Positions 8,533-16,670 are shown, counted from the stretch's first letter. The stretch is DNA of 32,430 nucleotides from an uncultured Ruminococcus sp. (GCA_946537515.1 CAMNFV010000008.1:1-32430); one strand, 5' to 3'. The notes: a model not told the origin generated them from the sequence alone. Program-made: numbers and translations.

Positions 8533-8805
8533 TCAGCGGCTCTCGTCGCTGAAACCGCTGTCAACGAGTTCAACCAGAGATGCAACAGCCTGCTCCTCAT
8601 CGGTGCCGTCAGCAATGATGCGGATTGCAGTACCGCCGACGATACCCAGCGAAAGGATACCCAGCAGGGACTTCGCATTCACGCGGCGCTCTTCCTTCTC
8701 GATCCAGATTGCAGAGCGGAACTCATTTGCCTTCTGGATAAAGAATGTAGCGGGGCGTGCATGGAGGCCCACCTGATTCTGAACCATGACATCTTTAATA
8801 CACAT
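8533..8805 (-). CDS. ptsH: HPr family phosphocarrier protein
   Basis: MCIKDVMVQNQVGLHARPATFFIQKANEF...NAKSLLGILSLGIVGGTAIRIIADGTDEEQAV; HPr His motif GLHARPA and Ser motif NAKSLLG. Confidence 0.93.
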   Translation of the reverse strand: MCIKDVMVQNQVGLHARPATFFIQKANEFRSAIWIEKEERRVNAKSLLGILSLGIVGGTAIRIIADGTDEEQAVASLVELVDSGFSDESR

Positions 8806-8884
8806 ATACTTTCTCTCCTTTATGATTTTCATAAAACCCAATTTGCGGACAATCGGAAATGTGCTCCGTAATCGCTCCGTCACA

Positions 8885-8966
8885 CACGGAAAAAAATTCG
8901 CAAAAACAAAAAGCGGATTGACCGTTTGCGCTATCAGCCGTCTGTTCGTTTCTTCCTGACTAGCCG
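8885..8966 (-). ncRNA. Structured 5' leader element of ptsH with terminator-like 3' end (putative attenuator)
   Basis: Minus strand AAGCGGA-CTGTTCG-N16-CGAACAG-N24-TCCGCTT followed by TTTGTTTTTG; lies between a strong promoter (9068-9096) and the ptsH start. Confidence 0.5.
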
Positions 8967-9067
8967 AACAGTCCGCTTGTAAACCCTTCTCGAATATACA
9001 AGATGTATAACGCATGATGATTGTTTCAAATCCCGAACGCTTTTGTCATTTACGGAACCACGCTATC

Positions 9068-9096
9068 ATTATACTGATTTTTTATAGGTTCGTCAA
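9068..9096 (-). promoter_or_regulatory. Putative ptsH promoter
   Basis: Minus strand TTGACG-17 bp-TATAAT; predicts an approximately 255-nt leader. Confidence 0.75.
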
Positions 9097-9194
9097 TCTC
9101 TTTTCTACACAAAAACCATGTCTGCGCCCAAATTTCTCCCCTATGCTACATTCAGAGGAATGGAATGTACTCCCGTTTGGGCATTTTCACGAAA

Positions 9195-9238
9195 ATAAAT
9201 TGTTGAAAACCCTTGGTTGAGTGAACAGTTTTCAACAA
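9195..9238 (-). terminator. AT-rich intrinsic terminator after trmD
   Basis: 11-bp inverted repeat TTGTTGAAAAC (9200-9210)/GTTTTCAACAA (9228-9238), followed on the minus strand by TTTATTTT. Confidence 0.6.
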
Positions 9239-9268
9239 AACAATTTGTTGAAAGTGCCAAAGGTCGAT

Positions 9269-9973
9269 TCAACTATTGTCCTTTGACCATTTTGCCCAAA
9301 GGTCCGGACGCCTGTTTCGGGTGATTTCGAGGCTCTGTTCGGCTCTCCATTGTGCAATGTTTTTGTGATGTCCGCTGAGCAAAACCTGCGGTACGCCTTC
9401 GCCCTCCCAGATTTCCGGTCTGGTATACTGCGGGTATTCCAAAAGGCCGTTGAAATGGCTCTCGTCTTCATAGGCATCCGGTGCAGGCAGAACATTCTCG
9501 CACATCCGCGCAACGGCATCCGTCAGAACGAGCGCCGGCAGTTCACCGCCCGTAACAACATAATCCCCGATCGAGATTTCCTCATCGACGATCCGGTCGA
9601 TCACGCGCTGGTCTATGCCTTCATAATGACCGCAGAGCAGAAACAGCCGCGGCATCTCCGCAAGCTCTTTGACACGCTGCTGCGTCAGAACATTCCCCTT
9701 CGGAGAGAGATAAATCGTGTGCATCGGCAGCTCGGACTGTGCCCGCACCGCCTGCCAGCAGTCATAAATCGGCTGCGCCTGCATGACCATGCCCATTCCG
9801 CCGCCGAACGGTGAATCATCGACACGGTTGTGCTTATCCTTTGTATAGGCGCGGATCTGGTGGCAGTTGACCGTGATCGCGCCCTTTGCGCGTGCTCTGC
9901 CGATGATGCTCTCGGAGAGTACCGCCTCGCACATCTCCGGAAAGAGCGTTGCAATCTCAATCTGCATCGTCAA
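9269..9973 (-). CDS. trmD: tRNA (guanine-N1)-methyltransferase
   Basis: MQIEIATLFPEMCEAVLSESIIGRARAKG...DDSPFGGGMGMVMQAQPI...LLCGHYEGIDQRVID...EISIGDYVVTGGELPALVLTDAVAR; overlaps the rimM end. Confidence 0.96.
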   Translation of the reverse strand: MTMQIEIATLFPEMCEAVLSESIIGRARAKGAITVNCHQIRAYTKDKHNRVDDSPFGGGMGMVMQAQPIYDCWQAVRAQSELPMHTIYLSPKGNVLTQQRVKELAEMPRLFLLCGHYEGIDQRVIDRIVDEEISIGDYVVTGGELPALVLTDAVARMCENVLPAPDAYEDESHFNGLLEYPQYTRPEIWEGEGVPQVLLSGHHKNIAQWRAEQSLEITRNRRPDLWAKWSKDNS

Positions 9974-10472
9974 ACAATCCCTTCATCGGCCGGATCGTAA
10001 TCGTATCAGTATCAAAATCGACAGACAGCACGACATCCGGAATCACCGGCACGAGCAGCATTTTTCCCTCCGGCGACTGCACCTCATAGACATCATTTGC
10101 GCCGGTTTGCAGGACATCATGCAGCTTGCCGTATTCCCGGCCGCTGTCCGCATCGACGACGCGCATCCCCTGCAGATCCTGGATAAAATATGTGTCTTCA
10201 TCGAGCTCCACATCATTGCGGTCCATATAGAGCACCGTATTGCGCAGCGCATTTGCTGCCTCCGGCGTATCCACACCGGCAAACTTTATCAGTACCATGT
10301 TTTTCTGTACGGCGGCGCGCTCGATCTCCATGGGGATATGATCCTTCCCGCGGTACAGCGTTTCAAACTCGCTGAGGAACTCCGGGCTGTCGCACCACGG
10401 CATGACCTTGACCATACCGCCCAGGCCGTGCGTATTGACGATCTTGCCGATTTCGAGATATTGCTTCTTCAT
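9957..10472 (-). CDS. rimM: 16S rRNA processing protein RimM
   Basis: MKKQYLEIGKIVNTHGLGGMVKVMPWCDSPEFLSEFETLY...; start at AAAGGAGCAGACATG; followed by trmD. Confidence 0.94.
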   Translation of the reverse strand: MKKQYLEIGKIVNTHGLGGMVKVMPWCDSPEFLSEFETLYRGKDHIPMEIERAAVQKNMVLIKFAGVDTPEAANALRNTVLYMDRNDVELDEDTYFIQDLQGMRVVDADSGREYGKLHDVLQTGANDVYEVQSPEGKMLLVPVIPDVVLSVDFDTDTITIRPMKGLFDDAD

Positions 10473-10522
10473 GTCTGCTCCTTTCATCCGGAACACTCTG
10501 GTATTTTGGCACATACCATTTC

Positions 10523-10551
10523 ATTATAACATATCCCGTTGAAAAATGCAA
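10523..10551 (-). promoter_or_regulatory. Putative rimM-trmD promoter: TTGCAT-17 bp-TATAAT
   Basis: Minus strand TTGCATttttcaacgggatatgtTATAAT. Confidence 0.7.
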
Positions 10552-10582
10552 GTGCTTTTTCAAAAAATTGTCTCTGGCAGAT

Positions 10583-10722
10583 TTAAAATGGGGAATCCTC
10601 GTCCCCCAATCCCATATATGGTAGCAGAGATAAGCCGCCCAAATTCGCGTAACTGCTGAATCTGAGCGGCTTTCTTCTTTCTTTCTATCAAGGGCGGGAT
10701 TCCAAAGGGACAAATCCCTTTT
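10583..10722. repeat. Possible small non-autonomous (MITE-like) or intergenic repeat element
   Basis: Imperfect inverted ends AAAATGGGGAATCC..GTCCCCCAATCCC and GGGATTCC..GGGACAAATCCCTTTT flanking an AAGCCGC/GCGGCTT hairpin; AGAT on both outer flanks. Confidence 0.3.
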
Positions 10723-10744
10723 AGATCATCGCGCAGCGATACCT

Positions 10745-11260
10745 TTAAATCGCATTTTCTTCGGCATCAAGCCTTGCCTGCTCCCTGCGGTATGCGCGGA
10801 TCTGCTTCTCATTGATCAGCATGTCAATCAGCGCAAAGATCAGCGTACCGAGCGTCAGATCCAAGCCTACTGTGAGCGGCACGGAATCCAGTCCCGTCAC
10901 CTTGCCAAAGACATCCAGCAGCGTCCATGTAACGGAAAGCCGCAGCGCACTCAGCACATACAGCAGCAGACGTTTCGGAAATGCCTCCGGTGCCGGGTCG
11001 AGCCGTTTACCGAACAGTACCGGCAGCTCATGCAAATGATTCTTCCTTTTCACCAGCGACATCATCGCTGCCATTATAAACAGCAGCACCAGTTCCGGAA
11101 CCGCAAGTTCGCCGTGAAAGCCGACATAAATGATCCGGATCGTTACATAGAAAATTGCCGCAACGCCGCAGGCTGCAAGCCCTTTTTCATTGACCTGCGC
11201 CGTGCGCTCATCTGTCTTATAGAGATCCACCATTTGTTCATTTGCTGTTTTCATCATCAT
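10745..11260 (-). CDS. Membrane protein (DUF6773-like), partner of the XRE regulator
   Basis: 171 aa with several hydrophobic segments (AACGVAAIFYVTIRIIYVGF, VPELVLLFIMAAMMSLV, LDLTLGTLIFALIDML); overlaps the XRE gene end. Confidence 0.75.
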   Translation of the reverse strand: MMMKTANEQMVDLYKTDERTAQVNEKGLAACGVAAIFYVTIRIIYVGFHGELAVPELVLLFIMAAMMSLVKRKNHLHELPVLFGKRLDPAPEAFPKRLLLYVLSALRLSVTWTLLDVFGKVTGLDSVPLTVGLDLTLGTLIFALIDMLINEKQIRAYRREQARLDAEENAI

Positions 11261-11468
11261 TCATCCTTTCTTCGGTCGGTATCCAAAACAGGTCATTGAG
11301 GGTTTTGCCGAGTACATCGCAGATTGCAATGCACAGATTGAGTGTGGGGTTATAGTTGCCGGATTCGATCATTCCGATCGTCTGCCTTGTCACGCCGACT
11401 GCTTTCGCAAGTGCTTCCTGATTCATGTCGTGTTCCATGCGGGCGATCTTGAGTTTGATGTTTTTCAT
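11238..11468 (-). CDS. XRE-family HTH transcriptional regulator, 76 aa
   Basis: MKNIKLKIARMEHDMNQEALAKAVGVTRQTIGMIESGNYNPTLNLCIAICDVLGKTLNDLFWIPTEE; start with a purine-rich RBS upstream. Confidence 0.9.
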   Translation of the reverse strand: MKNIKLKIARMEHDMNQEALAKAVGVTRQTIGMIESGNYNPTLNLCIAICDVLGKTLNDLFWIPTEERMNDDENSK

Positions 11469-11492
11469 CGGCTCCCCTCCTTTCATGCTCTT

Positions 11493-11531
11493 ATTATACA
11501 CGATAGTTTGCAGAATGTCAAGTATATCTTG
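11493..11531 (-). promoter_or_regulatory. Promoter of the XRE operon with candidate operator overlapping the -35
   Basis: Minus strand TTGACA-17 bp-TATAAT (11493-11521); inverted repeat CAAG-ATATA-CTTG at 11519-11531 overlaps the -35. Confidence 0.7.
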
Positions 11532-11577
11532 CATTAAGTTTTGTTAAGATTGCATTCAGATGAAAATAATGTACAAA

Positions 11578-11612
11578 AGAGCACCGGAGCGAAATGAACA
11601 CTCCGGTGCTGT
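11578..11612 (-). terminator. Intrinsic terminator of prfB
   Basis: AGCACCGGAG...CTCCGGTGCT stem, then CTTTTG on the minus strand. Confidence 0.65.
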
Positions 11613-11623
11613 TTGATTCTGAA

Positions 11624-12763
11624 TCAGTCTTCGGTTGCGGCGGTGCCGGCCTTGAGCGTACCGTGCGACAGCGCCTTCAGATACGCATTGATGAACGCAT
11701 CGAGATCACCGTCCATGACAGCCTGGACATTACCGGTCTCGCAGCCCGTGCGGACATCCTTGACAAGCGTATACGGCATGAATACATAGGAACGGATCTG
11801 GCTGCCCCACTCAATCTTGAGCTGATCGCCCTTGATATCGGAGATCTTTTCCAGATGCTCACGCTCCTGAATCTCAACGAGCTTTGCACGCAGCATCTTC
11901 ATACAGTAGTCCTTATTCTGGAACTGCGAACGCTGCGTCTGACAGGAAACGACAATGCCTGTCGGGATATGCTTCAGACGAACCGCCGAGCTCGTCTTAT
12001 TGATATGCTGACCGCCGGCGCCGCTGGAGCGGTAAACCTGCATCTCGATATCTTCCGGGCGAATCTCGACCTCGACATCGTCTGCAAGTTCCGGCATGAC
12101 CTCAACCGCCGCAAACGACGTATGCCGTCTGCCGGATGCGTCGAACGGCGAAACACGCACCAGGCGGTGTACGCCTGCCTCGGATTTGAGGAAGCCGTAA
12201 GCATTCTCGCCTTCGACCATGAACGATGCAGACTTGATGCCTGCTTCATCGCCGTCGAGCCAGTCAAGCAGATCGACCTTGAAGCCGTGGGTATCCGCAT
12301 ACTTGTTGTACATTCTGTAGAGCATCTGCGACCAGTCCTGCGCCTCGGTACCGCCCGCGCCTGCGTGCAGCGTCACAATCGCATTGGAGTTGTCATATTC
12401 ACCGGTCAGCAGCGACTTGAGTTTTTCTGCTTCCAGCTGCTTTTTGAACGCCTCTGCATCCGCGAGAATCTCCTCATTGGAAGAATCGTCGCCCTCTTCA
12501 AGAGAAAGTTCGATCAGCTCAATGGTATCTTCCAGCAGAGACTGCAATTTCTCAAAATTCTCGATCTTACGTTCGAGGGTATTACACTTCTGTGTGATCT
12601 TCTGCGCCTTCTCGTGATCGTCCCAGAAGCCGTCATATTCCATCTGAATCCGCAGATCGCCGAGATCGGCCTTTGCGCGCTCGATCTGCAATACCTCGCC
12701 GAGTTCCTTGACTTCCGGGCGGGCGTTCACAAGCTCATTCTTGATATCGTCCAATAAAATCAT
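11624..12763 (-). CDS. prfB: Peptide chain release factor 2
   Basis: GGQHINKTSSAVRLKHIPTGIVVSCQTQRSQFQNK (GGQ motif) and LHAGAGGTEAQDW; start at MILLDDIKNELVNARPEVKELGEVLQ. Confidence 0.95.
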   Translation of the reverse strand: MILLDDIKNELVNARPEVKELGEVLQIERAKADLGDLRIQMEYDGFWDDHEKAQKITQKCNTLERKIENFEKLQSLLEDTIELIELSLEEGDDSSNEEILADAEAFKKQLEAEKLKSLLTGEYDNSNAIVTLHAGAGGTEAQDWSQMLYRMYNKYADTHGFKVDLLDWLDGDEAGIKSASFMVEGENAYGFLKSEAGVHRLVRVSPFDASGRRHTSFAAVEVMPELADDVEVEIRPEDIEMQVYRSSGAGGQHINKTSSAVRLKHIPTGIVVSCQTQRSQFQNKDYCMKMLRAKLVEIQEREHLEKISDIKGDQLKIEWGSQIRSYVFMPYTLVKDVRTGCETGNVQAVMDGDLDAFINAYLKALSHGTLKAGTAATED

Positions 12764-12889
12764 ATATAAGATCCTTTCTTCGGGGTGATACAATCGGATA
12801 AGCATCCGACCCGCAGAGAATGTATCGCTTCATGGGCCGGATATCCGCGCAGTTCCTTGATATTGACTGCGCAAATTTCCACATATACT

Positions 12890-12918
12890 ATTTTACAGGA
12901 TTTTCCGTGTTCTGTCAA
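12890..12918 (-). promoter_or_regulatory. Putative prfB promoter
   Basis: Minus strand TTGACA-17 bp-TAAAAT. Confidence 0.65.
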
Positions 12919-13035
12919 GTAGTTTTCCCCGCGTCCGCTGTGCAAAGCTCTGTGCAATCTGCACAAAGGGCAGCGACTCCGCACCGTCTGAATTCATATT
13001 TCTATAAATCTTTAAAGTCTTTCTTTAAATATCTA

Positions 13036-13080
13036 TTGACATTCTTTAATTTTAGTGCTATACTCATATCATCAGCTGAT
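13036..13080 (+). promoter_or_regulatory. Promoter of the DUF2975-like operon with a palindrome at the expected start site
   Basis: TTGACA (13036-13041), 17 bp, TATACT (13059-13064); perfect palindrome ATCAGCTGAT at 13071-13080. Confidence 0.7.
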
Positions 13081-13122
13081 AGGGACACACAAACCAACAG
13101 TCTTATTCAGGAGGTATGAACC

Positions 13123-13566
13123 ATGAAAGATTCCAATGTTGAAGCACTCACCAAGCGCACCCGTTTTGATTCCGTCTGCACACTGATTTTCTCCGGCGTC
13201 TTTGCAGTTCTCGCCGTTCTCAAGCTGGTCTGGCACGCACCGGACGCCGCCTGTTCCAACGCATTTCTCAGCGTGATTTTCCTGCTGACAGGGCTGATTT
13301 TCCTCGATATCCGCAAGAACGGCAAGCCCTTCGCAAAATCCGTCATCAATAAAATGCGTGCAATCGCAATCTGCGTCATGTGCAGCGGAATCGTGCCGGA
13401 GATCGTCGGAAGCATAGCCCGCGGCGCCGCAACTGACCATTTTGAACTTGTGATTGATGACAGACATGTGATCTCCATGATGCTGATCGGCGTCATCATC
13501 GGCATTTTCTCCGAGCTCTTTGTCTACGGCCACAGCTTGCAGGATGACATGGATCAGATCGCATAA
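13123..13566 (+). CDS. DUF2975-like membrane protein (paralog 1)
   Basis: 147 aa, multiple TM segments; shares the PF-x3-S-x2-N layout and C-terminal HSLQDDMDQIA with the next gene. Confidence 0.75.
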   Translation: MKDSNVEALTKRTRFDSVCTLIFSGVFAVLAVLKLVWHAPDAACSNAFLSVIFLLTGLIFLDIRKNGKPFAKSVINKMRAIAICVMCSGIVPEIVGSIARGAATDHFELVIDDRHVISMMLIGVIIGIFSELFVYGHSLQDDMDQIA

Positions 13567-13579
13567 GAAGGAGACAATT

Positions 13580-14212
13580 ATGGAAAAGGTACTCAACGCT
13601 AGAATTCCGAAAAAACGCCCGAAGCATTTGGTCAGCACATTCATTGCATATCTCTTTATCATGCTACTCTTTTTTCACACCAAAGATTTTATCACATCAA
13701 TCGTCAAGGATCAATACAGCTATGAACTGAAATTCCAGCAGGTCGAGACTGAAAGAGAAGATGAAAAATCACCGAAGGTCTGGCAGCTGTACCGGGACGG
13801 CGAATTCTTCAAATTTGTAAACCCGAGTGATTATAATATGCCCGACCGAAACGGAAACATTGACCTGAAATACAGCGTGATCGTATATGAAGCAAAAGGA
13901 CTTGTTTATTCTGCAATTCTGACCGCGATGCTCGTTCTCGTACTGATCATCGCCGGAAGCTGCAAGGAACACACGCCCTTTACCAGAAGCAATGCCAACC
14001 GAATCAAAGTGATCGCGATCCTGCAATTCTCGCTGGCAATCGCACCGGGATTGCTGGAATTCATCATGAAATCTGTCAAATATGAATACAGCTATGTTTC
14101 TCCGCGCATCGAATCGCTCTATATGCTGATCATCGGTTTTGCGATTCTCATGATCGGAAAAGTATTCGACCGCGGCGTCAGCCTGCAAGAAGAAAATGAT
14201 CTCATTGCGTGA
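13580..14212 (+). CDS. DUF2975-like membrane protein (paralog 2)
   Basis: 210 aa, RBS AAGGAG; ...TPFTRSNANRIKVIAILQFSLAIAPG...VFDRGVSLQEENDLIA. Confidence 0.78.
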   Translation: MEKVLNARIPKKRPKHLVSTFIAYLFIMLLFFHTKDFITSIVKDQYSYELKFQQVETEREDEKSPKVWQLYRDGEFFKFVNPSDYNMPDRNGNIDLKYSVIVYEAKGLVYSAILTAMLVLVLIIAGSCKEHTPFTRSNANRIKVIAILQFSLAIAPGLLEFIMKSVKYEYSYVSPRIESLYMLIIGFAILMIGKVFDRGVSLQEENDLIA

Positions 14213-14222
14213 GGAGGATGAC

Positions 14223-14438
14223 ATGGCAATCATTATCAGACTCGACCGCATGATGGCTGACCGCAAAATGTCCCTCAATACGCTTGCAGAGCTTGTCGGC
14301 ATGACAAACGTCAATCTCTCAAATCTCAAAACAGGCAAGATGAAGGGCATCAAATTCGATACGATGAATGCGATCTGCCGCGCACTCGATTGTCAGCCCG
14401 CCGATCTCTTTGAGTATGCGCCGGATGACGAAGAATAA
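14223..14438 (+). CDS. XRE-family (YozG-like) HTH regulator, 71 aa
   Basis: MAIIIRLDRMMADRKMSLNTLAELVGMTNVNLSNLKTGKMKGIKFDTMNAICRALDCQPADLFEY; RBS GAGGAGG. Confidence 0.9.
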   Translation: MAIIIRLDRMMADRKMSLNTLAELVGMTNVNLSNLKTGKMKGIKFDTMNAICRALDCQPADLFEYAPDDEE

Positions 14439-14441
14439 ACC

Positions 14442-14480
14442 ATACCGCACAGAGCACGCTGCCCTGTGCGGTATTTTTCA
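14442..14480 (+). terminator. Intrinsic terminator of the DUF2975/XRE operon
   Basis: ATACCGCACAG...CTGTGCGGTATTTTT. Confidence 0.88.
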
Positions 14481-15164
14481 TCCAAGCGGTGCAAATGAAA
14501 TCGCGGTGTCCCGGATCTTCTCCGCCATTTTCGCCTCATCATCCAGATGCATCAGACAGACATGCACACCCGCTTCCGTCAGGCGTTTCAGCTCCGGCAG
14601 AACCCTGTCAATATAGAGGTGTACGCCGCTGTCGAAGCAGGCCGCCTCGGTATAGAGGTACGCTCCGCTGTGCAGATACGGCAGAAACGGCTCCAACTCG
14701 GCAGTATCGCCCGTATAGAGCACATCCGTCCCGCTGATGCGCAGCCGGAAACCGAAGCAGCGGCCTTCCAGCGACGGCGCATGATGCACCGGAACCGTCC
14801 CGATAAACCATTCTCTGTCCAGCTGATCCGCCGTGAGAATTGTATATGCCGCCGGATCGCAGCCTTCCAGCCGGTCAATCAGATATTTGAGATCTGCGGC
14901 AACTTCTGCCGTCGGTGCAATGACAGTCACATGCGCATCGGCCATATACCGCGCACAATGAATCAGCATCGGAATGCCGCCGACATGATCGCCGTGCGTA
15001 TGCGTCACAAGGACATAAATCTGCTTCTGCGTAATCCCCTTTTCCAGCAGAACATGAAATGAGGACATCGGACAGTCAATCAGAATCAGCGCATCATCCG
15101 CATAGAAATACGCGCTGTTATGCGATTTTGTGAATGCAGAACCGCGTCCGAAAAACTTCAGCAT
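14478..15164 (-). CDS. MBL-fold metallo-hydrolase (RNase Z-like)
   Basis: VLVTHTHGDHVGGIPMLIHCARY motif; later Asp/His motifs LYTGDTAEL and CLMHLDDEAK. Confidence 0.85.
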   Translation of the reverse strand: MLKFFGRGSAFTKSHNSAYFYADDALILIDCPMSSFHVLLEKGITQKQIYVLVTHTHGDHVGGIPMLIHCARYMADAHVTVIAPTAEVAADLKYLIDRLEGCDPAAYTILTADQLDREWFIGTVPVHHAPSLEGRCFGFRLRISGTDVLYTGDTAELEPFLPYLHSGAYLYTEAACFDSGVHLYIDRVLPELKRLTEAGVHVCLMHLDDEAKMAEKIRDTAISFAPLG

Positions 15165-15175
15165 GATGTGCCTCC

Positions 15176-15736
15176 TCAGAGCAGTCTGAAATCCCGGAGC
15201 TGCCGTGCAAGCCGCGCAACCGGCAATCCGACCACATTATAATAATCGCCGTGAATGCCCGCAACGAGCAGCGCACCCTGTCCCTGAATCCCGTAGGCGC
15301 CCGCCTTGTCATAGGGCTCTGATGAGGCCGCATAGGCGTCAATCTCCGCATTTGAGAGCGGATAGAACTGCACGCCGGTCTCATCAGAAAAGCTCGCGGA
15401 GTGTCCGTCCCAGAAAATCGCAACACCGGTGACAACCTTGTGCATCCGGCCGGAGAGCGCATGAAGCATCCGCTTGCAGTCCGCTTCATCCGCAGGCTTG
15501 CCGAGGATCTCATCATCAAGCAGTACGGTCGTATCCGCACCGATCACGACCGCATCGGGATGCTCCTTCGCGACAGCAGCCGCCTTCCGGACCGCAAGCA
15601 GCTCCGCAGCAGCATCCGCAGGGATGCCCTCCGGCAGCGTTTCATCACAATCCGAAACGATAACTTCAAACGGAATATTCAGCTTGCCGAGCAGTTCCTT
15701 TCTGCGCGGCGAGCCAGAGGCAAGTATCAGCTTCAT
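15176..15736 (-). CDS. maf: Maf family nucleotide pyrophosphatase
   Basis: MKLILASGSPRRKELLGKLNIPFEVIVSDCDE...VVIGADTTVLLDDEILGKPADEADCKRMLHALSGRMHKVVTGVAI. Confidence 0.93.
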   Translation of the reverse strand: MKLILASGSPRRKELLGKLNIPFEVIVSDCDETLPEGIPADAAAELLAVRKAAAVAKEHPDAVVIGADTTVLLDDEILGKPADEADCKRMLHALSGRMHKVVTGVAIFWDGHSASFSDETGVQFYPLSNAEIDAYAASSEPYDKAGAYGIQGQGALLVAGIHGDYYNVVGLPVARLARQLRDFRLL

Positions 15737-15770
15737 AGGGCTATGCTCCTTTCGGTTTGTCTGCCGGTGC

Positions 15771-15799
15771 TTGACGCATCGGGCAGAATCAGGTATAAT
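15771..15799 (+). promoter_or_regulatory. Putative promoter of the downstream hypothetical gene
   Basis: TTGACG-17 bp-TATAAT. Confidence 0.7.
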
Positions 15800-15831
15800 A
15801 GAGACAGCAAATCACACAAGGAGTTTCATGT

Positions 15832-16668
15832 ATGAAAGCATTTTTGAAAAAGCATCTCGGCATTATCATTCTCGTGGCGGCGATCCTGCTGTTTGCAGGC
15901 GGCTGGCTGTTCGTCTGGAACCGCATCGGCAATCAGATGACAAAGGCGGCATTCCGCTCTGTTTATGATACCCTCACATTCGACGGCGCACATTATGTCC
16001 GATGCGATCTGGAAACCGTCCGCGCCTATCTGCCGGATACCGAAGCGATCTCCCGCGATCTCTGCGGCGATGAGCTCGGAACATTGAGCTTCCCCTCTGA
16101 AACAGGCAGCGTCAGCTGTCCGCTCTATGCCTGCAAGCCCCTGGCAGATGCCGGCAAGCAGAACGCGATCGTTCTGCTGGAGCAGGAAGAGGGCATCAGC
16201 GCCTATGAGCTCTCCGGATTTCAGTATCTCGATGAACAGACCTCAATCTGGGCAGTCTGCGCATCCTACGGCATCGGATATCCGGAGAATATCGAATCCG
16301 TCATCGTCAAAGACAAAGAAGGCAATCTGCTGGAAACGATCAGCGAGCCGGAAGCGCTGTCTAAATTCTTCGACCGGCTCTTAAAGCTCGGTGAGGATAT
16401 CGGGGAAGCAGGGATCGCAGAGGCCTATTACAACGCATATACCGCGGAATTCGGTGAGACTGACCAGATCTGGCTTGAGGATAACACCGTCAAGGCAAAG
16501 GACGATGCTGTCTATCAGGAAGCCATGGACTTCTGGACAAAGGATCTGCGGCTCGTGACGATCAAGCTGACAAACGGCTTACAGCTCCGCGACTGCATCT
16601 ATGCACCGGTTCCCGGCACATTCTCCATTTACGGGGATTACAAAATCACGGAGCCGTTTTTCACATAA
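15832..16668 (+). CDS. Hypothetical membrane-anchored protein, 278 aa
   Basis: N-terminal TM LGIIILVAAILLFAGGWLFVW; RBS AAGGAG; promoter upstream; no family recognised. Confidence 0.8.
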   Translation: MKAFLKKHLGIIILVAAILLFAGGWLFVWNRIGNQMTKAAFRSVYDTLTFDGAHYVRCDLETVRAYLPDTEAISRDLCGDELGTLSFPSETGSVSCPLYACKPLADAGKQNAIVLLEQEEGISAYELSGFQYLDEQTSIWAVCASYGIGYPENIESVIVKDKEGNLLETISEPEALSKFFDRLLKLGEDIGEAGIAEAYYNAYTAEFGETDQIWLEDNTVKAKDDAVYQEAMDFWTKDLRLVTIKLTNGLQLRDCIYAPVPGTFSIYGDYKITEPFFT

Positions 16669-16670
16669 TT

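Noticed and set aside
8533-9015. 160-aa extended HPr with an N-terminal extension through the leader
   Set aside because: The extension runs through the structured leader; a good RBS sits directly upstream of MCIKDVMVQNQVGLHARPA, and HPr proteins start there.
10632-10672. AAGCCGC/GCGGCTT hairpin as the terminator of the XRE operon
   Set aside because: The pyrimidine-rich tract follows the stem on the plus strand, but the nearby genes are on the minus strand; treated as part of the possible repeat element.
11594-12757. 387-aa plus-strand ORF opposite prfB
   Set aside because: Antisense shadow; prfB frame is unambiguous.
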